64,000 nucleotides of DNA. Origin: Streptomyces sp. MST-110588 (lineage in GTDB: Bacteria; Actinomycetota; Actinomycetes; Streptomycetales; Streptomycetaceae). Made by a program: the position numbers and the translations under genes. The notes below the pieces were generated by a model. It searched no databases, was not told the origin of the DNA, and saw nothing but the letters and a program-made list of their open reading frames with translations. The stretch covers positions 7,840,501 to 7,904,500 of the forward strand of contig NZ_CP074380.1 of assembly GCF_022695595.1 (NCBI RefSeq), written 5' to 3'. Positions 27,659-36,254 of this stretch are shown here, one piece after another; position 1 is the stretch's first letter; every line of letters begins with the position of its first letter.

Positions 27659-28149
27659 CCGACCGGCTCGCAGTTCACCACGCGGGCCGGCGGTTGTCGG
27701 CCGTGGGGGAGCCGCTCTGGTGGGGCCGCTCGGCCTGGCGGCAACGGGCGGGCCGAACCGACTCGCTCATGCTTCCCCGGCCGTGGTGCGCAGTTCTTCT
27801 CCAGCTCCGCCGCCGCCCACCGGATCGACGGCAGCGGATCCAGTACGAACCCCAGTCGACGCCACCCGGACGCGACTGGAGCTCGCAGTGCGGCCAGAGC
27901 CTTTCGGTTGTCGAGGCGCAGCGCCACCGGGCCGGACGGTCCGGTGACGTACAACATGCCGTCGCTTTGAAGGGACAGGTCCGTGATGCCGGTGCCGAGC
28001 CGCAGCCGGGACCCGGCAGCAGGCCCGGGCACACCGACCTCAGCACTTGGGCACCGGGAAGAACAGCCCGCCGGGCACGTGTATAAGGCGACATTCGCCA
28101 GAAGTGGTCGATCGACGACGCCTACGAAGTCGCGCTCAGTCAGCCGCAC
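27655..28149 (-). CDS. Hypothetical protein or gene fragment
   Basis: An open frame with good codon bias in its middle part ('LRLGTGITDLSLQSDGMLYVTGPSGPVALRLDNRKALAALRAPVASGWRRLGFVLDPLPSIRWAAAELEKNC'). The start has no clear ribosome site and the tail is Pro/Arg-rich. The middle could be a beta-strand-rich domain fragment. It overlaps the TetR stop by 4 bases convergently. I do not recognise it. It may be a relic, and otherwise 27659-28296 has no gene. Confidence 0.3.
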   Translation of the reverse strand: MRLTERDFVGVVDRPLLANVALYTCPAGCSSRCPSAEVGVPGPAAGSRLRLGTGITDLSLQSDGMLYVTGPSGPVALRLDNRKALAALRAPVASGWRRLGFVLDPLPSIRWAAAELEKNCAPRPGKHERVGSARPLPPGRAAPPERLPHGRQPPARVVNCEPVG

Positions 28150-28296
28150 TCAGTCAGGAACAGTACTCAGCCAGGAACCACACCGCCTTCGGAACGTGCG
28201 GTTCCCCTCCCCACCCGGCGCTTTGTTTGACACGCTGAGCTGACGCCACCTCACAAGTGATGAGGGGAGTCGTGAGTTGTCGGGGGTGCCTGGACC

Positions 28297-31200
28297 GTGC
28301 TGAAGAGCCGTCCTCGCCAGGGTTTTGCGGTGCGTCGGGTGCGTCGGCGGCAGTCGGGCACGTCCCCTCCTGCGGAGTCCGCCGAACGGTTCACGTACGA
28401 CGCTTTCCTTTCCTACAGCAGAACACCCGACCGCGAGCTGGCCCTGGCCCTCCAGCAAGGGCTGCACGCCTTCGCCAAGCCGTGGTACCGCTTGCGGGCC
28501 CTGCGGGTGTTCCGGGACGAGGGGAGCCTGGGCGCGGGCCCGCGGCTGTGGGATTCCATCCGGCGCGCGCTGGACTCCTCCCGCTTCCTCGTCCTGCTCG
28601 CCTGCGAGCACTCGGCCCGTGCCCCGTGGGTCCAGCGCGAGGTGGAGTACTGGTGCGCCCACCGGGGCGTGGAGAATGTGCTCATCGTCCTCACCGACCC
28701 GCCGGCCGACGGCGGGGAGGCGTTGCCCGGCATGGCCTGGGACGCGCTGCGCGGCGACTTCGACTGGCGGCGGACCACCGCGTTGCCCGGGTGCCTTGCG
28801 GGCCGGTTTCAGGAGGAGCCCCACGCGGTGCTGCTGGGCTGGGCCCGCGCCCGGCAGGAACTGTCCTTGCGCGACCCGGATTTCCGTATGGTGGTCGCCG
28901 AGCTGGCATCCCCCCTGCACGGCGTCGACAAGGACGGCCTCATCGGTGAGGACGTGCGTCAGCACCGCAGGACCCGCCGCCGTGTGCGCTTGACGATCGC
29001 CGTACTGGCCGCTTTGGCCCTGGTCGCCGCGTCGGCGGCGGTGACGGCCGTCCGCCAACGGGACACGGCCCGTCAGCAGACGGCACTGGCCGAGGTACGT
29101 CAGTACGTGGCGGAAGCCCGCGGTGCCGCCGACCCGTATACGGCGCTGGCCTTTGCCGTCGCCGCGGAACAACGGATCACGCCGGCCCTTCCGGAAGCAC
29201 GTGCCGCATTCGGTGAGGCAGTGCTCAAACTGGACTCATGGGGTGCCCGTCCGGTCGGGGAGGCGTCCCTTGAACGGCTCGACCCCGACCGCTTGTACGA
29301 CGCCTCGGTGCGGTGGTCTGGCGACGGCTCGCAGGCCTGGCTGGCGGATGCGGACGGGAATGTGGCGCGCTGGTCGGTAAGAGACAGCCGTACGGTGCTC
29401 CCGCTGCGGAAAACGGCCGCCCCGGTGGCCGGTTCCCTGGCGCCCGACTCGGTCCACTGGAGCCGTGACGGCCGGTCGCTGCTGATGACCCTTCATGGAC
29501 CGAGTGACGGGCTGCCCCGGTGGTACCTGGTGCGCGAGGCACTCTCCGGCCGGGTGACCGCGGGGCCGTTCGCCCTGCGTCCTGCGGGTGACGGTGTGCA
29601 CGGCGTCGCGTTGTCACCTCGCGGTGACGTGCTCGCCTCGGTTTCCGAGAAGGGCGGGATCGAGTGGTGGCAGGTGGGAAGCGGACACCGGCTGGGAGGA
29701 CCGCTGCCCGGGTCGCCCGGGGACATCAGCAATCTCACCTGGTCTCCCGACGGCGGACGGCTCGCCGCCGTCGGCGGGCGGGGCCTCTTGGTCTGGGACA
29801 TGCGGCGGGGCACGCTGTTGTGGTCCGCACCGGCCAAGCACCGTGTCAAGGCGCTGGACTGGTCCCCGGACGGTCGCCGTATCGTCACCGGCGACGAGAA
29901 GGGGATGGTTCAGCGGTGGGATACGCGTAAGGGCACGGCATCGCCGGCGTTCGGCCAGGAGACGCAGGGCGACGCGATCAGTGAGGTCCGCTGGTCGCCC
30001 GACGGTGCCCGGATAGCCGTCACCGATACCGCAGGAACGCTTCGCCTCTGGGACCCGGCCGCCGGCACGGCCGTCGGACCGGCGCTCGCCAGTGACCGGA
30101 ACCATGCCCTGGCATCCCTCGCCTGGTCGCCCGACAGCCGGTTCCTCCTGGGGCGGCTCGAACACGCGGACCGCCCCCGGGACCACAACGAGCCGCACAG
30201 TGCCGTACTCCGCCTGTGGGAGGTCCAACCGCCCACGGCCCGTCACCGGACCTTGCACGGGCCCACCGGCAGTGTGCTCGCCCTTTCCTGGTCACCCGAC
30301 GACCGGCGGATCGCCGGCGGCAGCAGCGATGAAACCGTATGGATCTGGGACTCCCGCACCCGGGAACCGCTCCCCGGGAGCCCGTTTCGGCAGTCGGCTC
30401 CCGCGGGGGTCCCCATCGACGGGGTCAACAGCATCGTCTGGGACCCCGGCGGGCGCCGGCTGCTGAGGGTCGGCAACCACGGCCTGCGCATCTGGCCGGT
30501 GAGCGGGGGAGCGGGGGCCTCGCCGCCTCCCTGGTGGGGCAGCGGGGGCGCGGTCACCGCTGCCTGGTCTCCCGACGGCTCCCGGGTCGCGTCCGGTACG
30601 GACGGCGGTGAGGTCCGCGTCTGGGACGCCGCCACCGGCCGGCTGACACCCCGGCAACCCCGGCACGTCACCGCCGTCGGCCGGGCCGGGGCATCCGCGG
30701 TCACCGCGGCGGTACGGTCCGTCGCCTGGTCACCCGACAACCGCCGCCTCGCCGCCGCCCTCGCCGACGGCTCCCTGCACTTCTGGGACGCGGCAAGCGG
30801 ACGGCCACTGGGCCCCGCACCACGGATCTCGCCCCACCTGGCCAGGGCCATGGCGTGGTCCCCGGACGGGGAACTCATCGCCACCGGCGGGGTGGACGGA
30901 ACCATCCGTCTGTGGGACGGCAGGACCGGCGAGCAGTCCCCGACAATCCTCAAGGAGGGAGACAGTTGGATCCAGGCACTGGCCTGGTCGCCGGACTCCA
31001 CCCGCCTGGTCTCCGGAGACGGCAACGGCACGATGCGCGTATGGGACCCGCGGCGCGGCGTACCCCTGCAGCGGCGCGGCGGCGCGCACTCCGCCGGTGT
31101 CACCGCGCTGAGCTGGTCCCCGGACGGCAGCCGCCTGGTCAGCGGCGGCGAGGATCATGTCGTACGACTGTGGCAGGGCCGGACCGAGCGGGAAATCTGC

Positions 31201-31344
31201 CGCCTGGTCGACCAGGCACTGCACCGGACGCGGACGACACCCGCACTGACCGGGGCCACCGACATCGCCACCGATGCCTGTGCGCACCCCTCACGGATCC
31301 ACAACTACCCGGTGCTTCCGCTCCTGTCCGCCTCAGGGAAGTGA
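28297..31344 (+). CDS. TIR domain-transmembrane-WD40 repeat protein
   Basis: A 1015-aa protein starting at a GTG (28297). Residues about 33-165 are a TIR domain: 'FTYDAFLSYSRTPDRELALALQQGL', 'LRVFRDEGSLGAGPRLWDSIRRALDSSRFLVLLACEHSARAPWVQREVEYW'. The Glu residues of 'REVEYW' lie where TIR NADases carry their catalytic Glu. A transmembrane helix follows (about 231-252, LTIAVLAALALVAASAAV), so the TIR would be cytoplasmic and the rest extracytoplasmic or the reverse. After a helical linker there are about 14 WD40 repeats ('W(S)PDG...V.LWD'), enough for two seven-bladed propellers. Such architectures are known in actinomycetes and suspected in sensing or defence. A lipoprotein gene follows by 9 bases. 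Confidence 0.93.
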   Translation: MLKSRPRQGFAVRRVRRRQSGTSPPAESAERFTYDAFLSYSRTPDRELALALQQGLHAFAKPWYRLRALRVFRDEGSLGAGPRLWDSIRRALDSSRFLVLLACEHSARAPWVQREVEYWCAHRGVENVLIVLTDPPADGGEALPGMAWDALRGDFDWRRTTALPGCLAGRFQEEPHAVLLGWARARQELSLRDPDFRMVVAELASPLHGVDKDGLIGEDVRQHRRTRRRVRLTIAVLAALALVAASAAVTAVRQRDTARQQTALAEVRQYVAEARGAADPYTALAFAVAAEQRITPALPEARAAFGEAVLKLDSWGARPVGEASLERLDPDRLYDASVRWSGDGSQAWLADADGNVARWSVRDSRTVLPLRKTAAPVAGSLAPDSVHWSRDGRSLLMTLHGPSDGLPRWYLVREALSGRVTAGPFALRPAGDGVHGVALSPRGDVLASVSEKGGIEWWQVGSGHRLGGPLPGSPGDISNLTWSPDGGRLAAVGGRGLLVWDMRRGTLLWSAPAKHRVKALDWSPDGRRIVTGDEKGMVQRWDTRKGTASPAFGQETQGDAISEVRWSPDGARIAVTDTAGTLRLWDPAAGTAVGPALASDRNHALASLAWSPDSRFLLGRLEHADRPRDHNEPHSAVLRLWEVQPPTARHRTLHGPTGSVLALSWSPDDRRIAGGSSDETVWIWDSRTREPLPGSPFRQSAPAGVPIDGVNSIVWDPGGRRLLRVGNHGLRIWPVSGGAGASPPPWWGSGGAVTAAWSPDGSRVASGTDGGEVRVWDAATGRLTPRQPRHVTAVGRAGASAVTAAVRSVAWSPDNRRLAAALADGSLHFWDAASGRPLGPAPRISPHLARAMAWSPDGELIATGGVDGTIRLWDGRTGEQSPTILKEGDSWIQALAWSPDSTRLVSGDGNGTMRVWDPRRGVPLQRRGGAHSAGVTALSWSPDGSRLVSGGEDHVVRLWQGRTEREICRLVDQALHRTRTTPALTGATDIATDACAHPSRIHNYPVLPLLSASGK

Positions 31345-31353
31345 GCACACCTG

Positions 31354-31989
31354 ATGCGCAATACACGACATGTCCGGCAAGCAGACAAGATCACTGCCCG
31401 CATGCTGACGCCCCTGCTGCTCTCGGTGGGCCTCCTCATCACCGGATGCGGCGACGGCGACTCACAAGGCGGCGGTGCACACAACGGGACCACGCTTCCC
31501 GGGACCCCTTCCCCCAACACCCCGTCGAGGCCGGCGAACCCGCCGGGCTCCACGCCGCCGGCATCCACGCCGCTGGCAGACACGGACTGGACCACGGTGA
31601 TCGACGACATCGACTGCCGGATCACCGGCAACGAGGGAATCGAGGTTCTCGGCACCCGGTTCGCCGACGTCCGGGGCAAGGGCGTTCCCGACGCCTTGGT
31701 CTGGTTCGACTGCGTGCACCGGGCCTCCACCTGGCCCGACCAACTGGAGGTCTTCGACGGAACGTCTTCGCCCACCGCGCCGCGCCGGCTCGCCGTGCTC
31801 GTCAGCGCCGAGGAGAAGGTGAACGGGCGTGGCGTGAAGATCAGCGCTGTCTCCACCCACGGCGCCACCGTTGTCGTAGACCTGCGCGCCTACGAACCGA
31901 CGGACCCCATGTTCCAACCGTCGAAGCGCCTGCGGCGCACCTTCACCTGGCGCGGCGACCGTTTCGTCCAGGAACCTGCGACCCCTTGA
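31354..31989 (+). CDS. Lipoprotein of unknown function
   Basis: A 211-aa protein with a lipoprotein signal ('MLTPLLLSVGLLITGC', lipobox ITGC, about residues 17-32). An internal ATG at 31402 would remove a long basic n-region. A Pro/Ser/Thr-rich spacer (about 45-80) precedes a compact domain: 'DWTTVIDDIDCRITGNEGIEVLGTRFADVRGKGVPDALVWFDCVHRASTWPDQLEVFDG', with two cysteines likely bridged. It begins 9 bases after the TIR-WD40 stop and is surely co-transcribed. A role as an extracytoplasmic partner of the WD40 propellers is inferred. Confidence 0.85.
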   Translation: MRNTRHVRQADKITARMLTPLLLSVGLLITGCGDGDSQGGGAHNGTTLPGTPSPNTPSRPANPPGSTPPASTPLADTDWTTVIDDIDCRITGNEGIEVLGTRFADVRGKGVPDALVWFDCVHRASTWPDQLEVFDGTSSPTAPRRLAVLVSAEEKVNGRGVKISAVSTHGATVVVDLRAYEPTDPMFQPSKRLRRTFTWRGDRFVQEPATP

Positions 31990-32285
31990 CACCGCCCGCT
32001 TCGAGGAAACGTTACGCCCAGGGCAGCGAATCCGCGGGCCCTTCCCAGGTCGGCGAGTACCGGCGGAGCCCCCCGTCACCAGGTCACTGATCGCCCATGC
32101 CCATTGACCGGCGATCGGAGCCACTCATCCACCCCCACCACGCGCGCCCCGCCCCCTGCACGGACTGCCGATCAGCTCGCCGGGTTGTACGCATGCGGAC
32201 GCATTGACCCACCCGAAGGCGGTGCGTTTGCATCCTTCCGGGCCTCCGGCGCAGGGCCGGGGCCAAGGCTCTTCCGGGGGGAAGC

Positions 32286-33572
32286 ATGTCCGCCGCCGCT
32301 CCGCACCGTACGCGTACCCACGACATCCGCCGCACCGCTGCACCCGGCGGGCGCCCTGCCGCGAAGCGCGCCGCCCGCCATGGCGCCGCCGTGCTCGGCG
32401 CGCTCGCCCTGGCCCTTCTGCCGGGCACCGCGGCCACCGCGAGCCCGACGGACTCCCCGGGCGGGCCCAGCGCGGAGAGACGGCGCACGGAGGCGGGGAG
32501 GTTGCCTAAGGAGGCGGGGAGGTTGCGCACGGAGGCGGGGGGATCGCGTACGGAACAAGCCCTACGCGCCAGAACCAAGCCCCGCGTCGAGCGCGCCAGC
32601 CTCACCGCCCACGGCACCGAGGCCAACGACGCCTCCTGGGGGGCGGTGATCAGCGCCGACGGCCGGTACGTCGCCTTCACCTCGAAAGCGACGAATCTGA
32701 CGCCGGATCCGCAGAATCCATACCTCCCCGACACATACGTCAAGGATCTGCGCACCGGCGCCGTCACCTTCATCCGCGACGGCCTGGGCGGCGTACGGAT
32801 CAGTGCGGACGGCCGCTGCGTCGGCACCAACGACTTCGGGGCCCACGACCTCCAGGGCTTCGTCCACGACCTGAAGGCCGGCACCAGACAAGCGCTCGGG
32901 TCCGCCCGCGGCGGCAGCCGGATCACCGGGCTCAGCGGCGACTGCCGGTACGCCGTATACACCGCGAACCCGCACCACCCCGCCGACCCGCAGCGCATCT
33001 ACCTGCGCGACCGCACGACCGGTCAGGACACCCTCGTCAGCCACCCGCCGACACCCGAGCAGTACGACATGTCCGACGGATCGCTCAGCGCCGACGGCCG
33101 CACCCTCGCCTACCGCGCGCACCGCCGCCTCGGCGACGGCCCCGACCGCGACGACATCGTCGTTGCGGACCTGCGCACCGGCAAGCGCCGGCAGCTCGAC
33201 GGCTCGCAGGACGACGCCACCGCCGGCCTGGTCCAACTCGATGCCGGCGGGCGGGCGGTGGCCTGCACCGTCGGCCCGGACACCTACGTACACGATCTGC
33301 GCACCGGCCGGACGACGCGGCTGAACGGCGTCCGGGGCCGGGCTCTGAGCCCGGACGGCGGGCACCTGCTGTACACGGACGGCAGCACCGAGGCCCTGCG
33401 CCTGCGCGATCTGCGTTCCGGTGCCGATCACCTGGTCGCCGCGCAGGCGGGCGCCGAGCCCGGCGCACTGACCGCGCACGGCCGCACCGCCGTCTTCGCC
33501 ACCGCCGCGGGCGATCTGGTGCCCTCGGGCACCAACGGCGTGGCGGACGTCTTCGTCCGCCACCGGCGGTAA
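32286..33572 (+). CDS. Secreted TolB/WD40-like beta-propeller protein
   Basis: A 428-aa protein with a long Sec signal (hydrophobic AVLGALALALLPGTAATASP, about 35-55). Next comes a 21-bp/7-residue repeat region (RTEAGRL, PKEAGRL, RTEAGGS). The mature part has PD40-like repeats ('AVISADGRYVAFTSKATNLTPD', 'LSADGRTLAYRAH', 'LSPDGGHLLYTDG', ending 'GDLVPSGTNGVADVFVRHRR'), typical of secreted actinomycete propellers of unknown ligand. There is no enzymatic motif. It is separated from the lipoprotein gene by about 300 bases without a gene, so it is probably transcribed on its own. Confidence 0.85.
   Translation: MSAAAPHRTRTHDIRRTAAPGGRPAAKRAARHGAAVLGALALALLPGTAATASPTDSPGGPSAERRRTEAGRLPKEAGRLRTEAGGSRTEQALRARTKPRVERASLTAHGTEANDASWGAVISADGRYVAFTSKATNLTPDPQNPYLPDTYVKDLRTGAVTFIRDGLGGVRISADGRCVGTNDFGAHDLQGFVHDLKAGTRQALGSARGGSRITGLSGDCRYAVYTANPHHPADPQRIYLRDRTTGQDTLVSHPPTPEQYDMSDGSLSADGRTLAYRAHRRLGDGPDRDDIVVADLRTGKRRQLDGSQDDATAGLVQLDAGGRAVACTVGPDTYVHDLRTGRTTRLNGVRGRALSPDGGHLLYTDGSTEALRLRDLRSGADHLVAAQAGAEPGALTAHGRTAVFATAAGDLVPSGTNGVADVFVRHRR
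32484..32546 (+). repeat. Three 21-bp in-frame tandem repeats
   Basis: Three consecutive 21-base units encode RTEAGRL, PKEAGRL and RTEAGGS just after the signal peptide of the secreted propeller protein. The number of units could vary between strains without breaking the frame. Confidence 0.8.
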
Positions 33573-33679
33573 GCCGTCCCCAAGGCCCTGCCTTCCCATG
33601 GCGATCGGGCCGGCGATCGGCGGGTCGGAATTCCTGGCCCTCAAGCGACGACGTCCGACATCGCCGGGAGACAGGCCGC

Positions 33680-33883
33680 TTGACGTCTGCCAACGCCTGC
33701 CTCGGCGCCGCCCCGATCGCGCTTCCCGCACCCGCCACCGAACTGCCCGCCGCGGCCCTCGCCCGCCCCCTCGGCACCGACATCATTGTCACCGACACAT
33801 GGCAGCGTGCCACCGCCGGAAACCGGGCCGCCTACGCAGCCGAGATCGGCCACCGCCGGCTACCCCAGGAGGACACCGAATGA
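33680..33883 (+). CDS. Small protein or relic, translationally coupled to the P-loop gene
   Basis: A 67-codon frame from a TTG at 33680 (TSANACLGAAPIALPAPATE ... WQRATAGNRAAYAAEIGHRR). Its TGA overlaps the ATG of the next gene (ATGA), which suggests coupling. No ribosome site is seen at the TTG. The sequence is protein-like but unrecognised, and may be the tail of a lost gene. Confidence 0.35.
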   Translation: MTSANACLGAAPIALPAPATELPAAALARPLGTDIIVTDTWQRATAGNRAAYAAEIGHRRLPQEDTE

Positions 33884-34575
33884 TCAACCAGGAATCCCGA
33901 CCGGCCGACGAGGTCTGGGACCCCTTCGGCACCCTGCACCGCGCCTTGTGGATCGGCGGCGGCCAATGGGCCGGCAAGTCCACCGTGGCCCGGCTGCTGG
34001 CCGGCCGGTACGGCGTCACCACCTATCACTACGACTACCACGACGCTCGTGGACACGAAGACCGCAGGATCGCCCGCCGCGTCAGCCTCGGCGAGCCCGC
34101 CACCGCCCCTGACCCGGACAAGATGTGGGTTCACACCACTCCCGAGGAGATGGCCGCCGAGACTCTGGCGGGCTTCCCGGCCCGGTTCGAATGGGCCCTG
34201 GATGACCTGCGCGCGCTCGTCTCGGGCCACCCGATCATCGCCGAAGGCTGGGGACTTCGCCCCGAGCTCGTCGCACCCGTCATCGACTCACCACGCCGGA
34301 TGATCGTCATGGTGCCCACCCCCGGGTTCCGCCGGTACCAGCTCCGCGAACTACCCCGAGCCGCCTCGCTCGGACACCGCGTCAGCGACCCGGCCCGTGC
34401 ACAGGCCAACCGCCTCGCCCGGGACCGCCTCGTCGCCGAGGACGCTGTCCGCACCGCCCGCCGGCTCGGCATCCGCGTGATCGAAGTCGACGGTTCCCGC
34501 GACGCCGCCGCGATCGCCGAGATGGTCGCCGAGCACTTCAGCCCGTATCTCCCACAGCGCAATCGCGCCGACTGA
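33880..34575 (+). CDS. P-loop NTPase / kinase-like protein
   Basis: A 231-aa protein from the ATG at 33880 with AGGAGG upstream. The Walker A motif is 'WIGGGQWAGKSTVARLLAGRYG' (G-x4-GKST, about residues 24-45). 'HYDYHDARGHEDRRI' may contribute acidic substrate residues. 'HPIIAEGWGLRPELVAPVI' carries a Walker-B-like strand. The C-terminus 'ARQANRLARDRLVAEDAVRTARRLGIRVIEVDGSRDAAAIAEMVAEHF' is typical of small-molecule or nucleoside kinases. The substrate is unknown. It ends within the extended tail of the convergent XRE gene. Confidence 0.85.
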   Translation: MINQESRPADEVWDPFGTLHRALWIGGGQWAGKSTVARLLAGRYGVTTYHYDYHDARGHEDRRIARRVSLGEPATAPDPDKMWVHTTPEEMAAETLAGFPARFEWALDDLRALVSGHPIIAEGWGLRPELVAPVIDSPRRMIVMVPTPGFRRYQLRELPRAASLGHRVSDPARAQANRLARDRLVAEDAVRTARRLGIRVIEVDGSRDAAAIAEMVAEHFSPYLPQRNRAD

Positions 34576-35464
34576 TCACCACGGGCATGCCGCCTGACGG
34601 CCGGCCGACCTGGAGGCGGCCCTTGCGAAGGGCGAGCTTCACGCCATTGCTGAGCAGGGTCGCCGCCTTGCGGGGTGGGGCCCGGTGACGGTATGCCCGA
34701 AGGGCCTGAACCCGGTGCGAGAAGCCTGCACGTAGGGGCCGGCTGTTGGCCATGGTGAGGTCCCCGGACATCCGCGGGTTCAGGGCGGTCACGGCCGCCT
34801 CGGTCCGCGCCCCACCGCGGACTCGCAACTCAGCGGTCCCCCACATGTGACCTGTATTTGGTGTCGGGGTGGCCCTGTGTGGCCTCCCGTGGGCGCGCCC
34901 GGCCCGCGCGGGGCGCATGATCAGCGCGGCAACGTAGTACGTGCACGGATCGGGCCCCTCGTTGGCGTAGCCGTGGGTGATGTCCGCGGCGAAGTAGGCC
35001 GAGTCGCCCTCGTGCAGGTCGACGGACGTGTCGGCGAGGCTCAGCCGGAGGGTGCCGGATGCGACGACGACGTACTCGTGGGAGCCCGGGGCATAGGCCG
35101 GGAACCGGCCGGCGTCGCAGGACGGTGGCAGGGTCGTGCGGATCCATTCGAAGTTCACTCCGGGCACGACCGGCGTGAGGATCGTACGCCGCCACCCCCC
35201 GGGTTCATCGATGCTCTCCTGGTCGGCGGCGCGGCGCACGATGACCCGGTGGTCGTCGGGCTGGGTGACGAGACCGGCGAGCGGTACGCCGAGGCCGTCC
35301 GCGATGCGGGCGAGAACCACGACTGTGGGCGCCTTTCGGCCGCGCTCTACCGAGGACAGCATGCTCACGCTCACGTCCGCCGCCTCGGCCAACTGCTGAA
35401 GGGTCAGTCTCCGGTCGTGCCGCAGTGCCTGCACACGCGTACCCAGTGCCACGAGATCCAGCAT
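34538..35464 (-). CDS. XRE-cupin transcriptional regulator with long C-terminal extension
   Basis: The ATG at 35464 starts MLDLVALGTRVQALRHDRRL. Residues about 5-62 are the XRE HTH ('LTLQQLAEAADVSVSMLSSVERGRKAPTVVVLARIADGLGVPL'). Residues about 110-190 are a cupin ('PAYAPGSHEYVVVASGTLRLSLADTSVDLHEGDSAYFAADITHGYANEG'). Family members stop soon after 'YYVAALIMRP', near 190 residues. Here the frame runs on for about 118 more residues without recognisable domain and overlaps the P-loop gene by 38 bases. The original stop was probably lost by mutation or insertion. It is divergent from the GNAT gene, which it probably represses. Confidence 0.85.
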   Translation of the reverse strand: MLDLVALGTRVQALRHDRRLTLQQLAEAADVSVSMLSSVERGRKAPTVVVLARIADGLGVPLAGLVTQPDDHRVIVRRAADQESIDEPGGWRRTILTPVVPGVNFEWIRTTLPPSCDAGRFPAYAPGSHEYVVVASGTLRLSLADTSVDLHEGDSAYFAADITHGYANEGPDPCTYYVAALIMRPARAGRAHGRPHRATPTPNTGHMWGTAELRVRGGARTEAAVTALNPRMSGDLTMANSRPLRAGFSHRVQALRAYRHRAPPRKAATLLSNGVKLALRKGRLQVGRPSGGMPVVISRRDCAVGDTG

Positions 35465-35469
35465 TCCTC

Positions 35470-35475
35470 TATAAT
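35470..35475 (+). promoter_or_regulatory. TATAAT -10 box between XRE and GNAT genes
   Basis: A perfect TATAAT at 35470-35475 points toward the acetyltransferase gene at 35511. A matching half-site, CGATAGAG at 35491-35498, partly mirrors the CTCTATAATG region, so the XRE protein may bind over this promoter. No good -35 box is seen. Confidence 0.55.
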
Positions 35476-35510
35476 GGCAGCGCGTTTCGCGATAGAGAAA
35501 AGGGCGTGCC

Positions 35511-36035
35511 GTGACGGTTCTCCCAGCGGACATCCGCTCAGCCGGCCCCGCAGACCTCGATGCCGTGGCCGAAATCTTCGAGCACTACGTCTCCCACACG
35601 GTCATCACCTTCGAACAGACCCCGCCGACCGTGGCCGAATGGCGCCGGCGCTTCGATGACCTCACCGGCCGGGGCCTGCCCTTCCTGGTCGCCGAACTGG
35701 ACGGCGAGGTGGCCGGGTACGCGTACGCCGGTCCCTGGCGTCCCAAACCCGCCTACCGCTACACCGTGGAGGACACGGTCTACCTCGCCCCACACCTGAC
35801 GGGCAAAGGGCTGGGCGGCGCGCTGCTCGAAGCCCTGCTGACCCGGTGCGTCCAGGCGGGCCTGCGCCAGATGGTCGCGGTCATCGCGGACACCGGAAAT
35901 GGCGCCTCCATCGCGCTGCACCGGCGTTCCGGCTTCACCCACGCCGGCCGGCTGACCGGCGTGGGGCACAAGCACGGCCGTTCGGTCGACACGGTACTCA
36001 TGCAACGGTCCCTGATTACGCGGCAGGAGGGATGA
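35511..36035 (+). CDS. GNAT N-acetyltransferase of the phosphinothricin acetyltransferase type
   Basis: A 174-aa protein from a GTG at 35511 after AAAGGG. The family signature runs through it: 'IRSAGPADLDAVAEIFEHYVSHTVITFEQTPPTVAEWRRRF', 'FLVAELDGEVAGYAYAGPWRPKPAYRYTVEDTVYLAPHLTGKGLGGALLEALL' (acetyl-CoA loop G-x-G-x-G), and 'VAVIADTGNGASIALHRRSGFTHAGRLTGVGHKHGR'. Members acetylate phosphinothricin, methionine sulfoximine or related amines. Which one cannot be told. Control by the divergent XRE-cupin protein is likely. Confidence 0.92.
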   Translation: MTVLPADIRSAGPADLDAVAEIFEHYVSHTVITFEQTPPTVAEWRRRFDDLTGRGLPFLVAELDGEVAGYAYAGPWRPKPAYRYTVEDTVYLAPHLTGKGLGGALLEALLTRCVQAGLRQMVAVIADTGNGASIALHRRSGFTHAGRLTGVGHKHGRSVDTVLMQRSLITRQEG

Positions 36036-36254
36036 ACCGCAGGAGGGGTGAACCGCACGACACAGGACCTGACCGCACTGGACCGTGGCACCAGCCGGCG
36101 CCGACGACAGCCATGGGTGACGACAGCCGTGGGCGCGTACGCGTCCGGCCCGCTCGCCACCGCCCCGGCGCGGCCTTCGCGTCCCAACTTTCGGTGATCG
36201 GCCGGAAGGGAATGGAACGGACGGTGGCTCGGCCCCGTGCGGCCGGCTCCGAAA

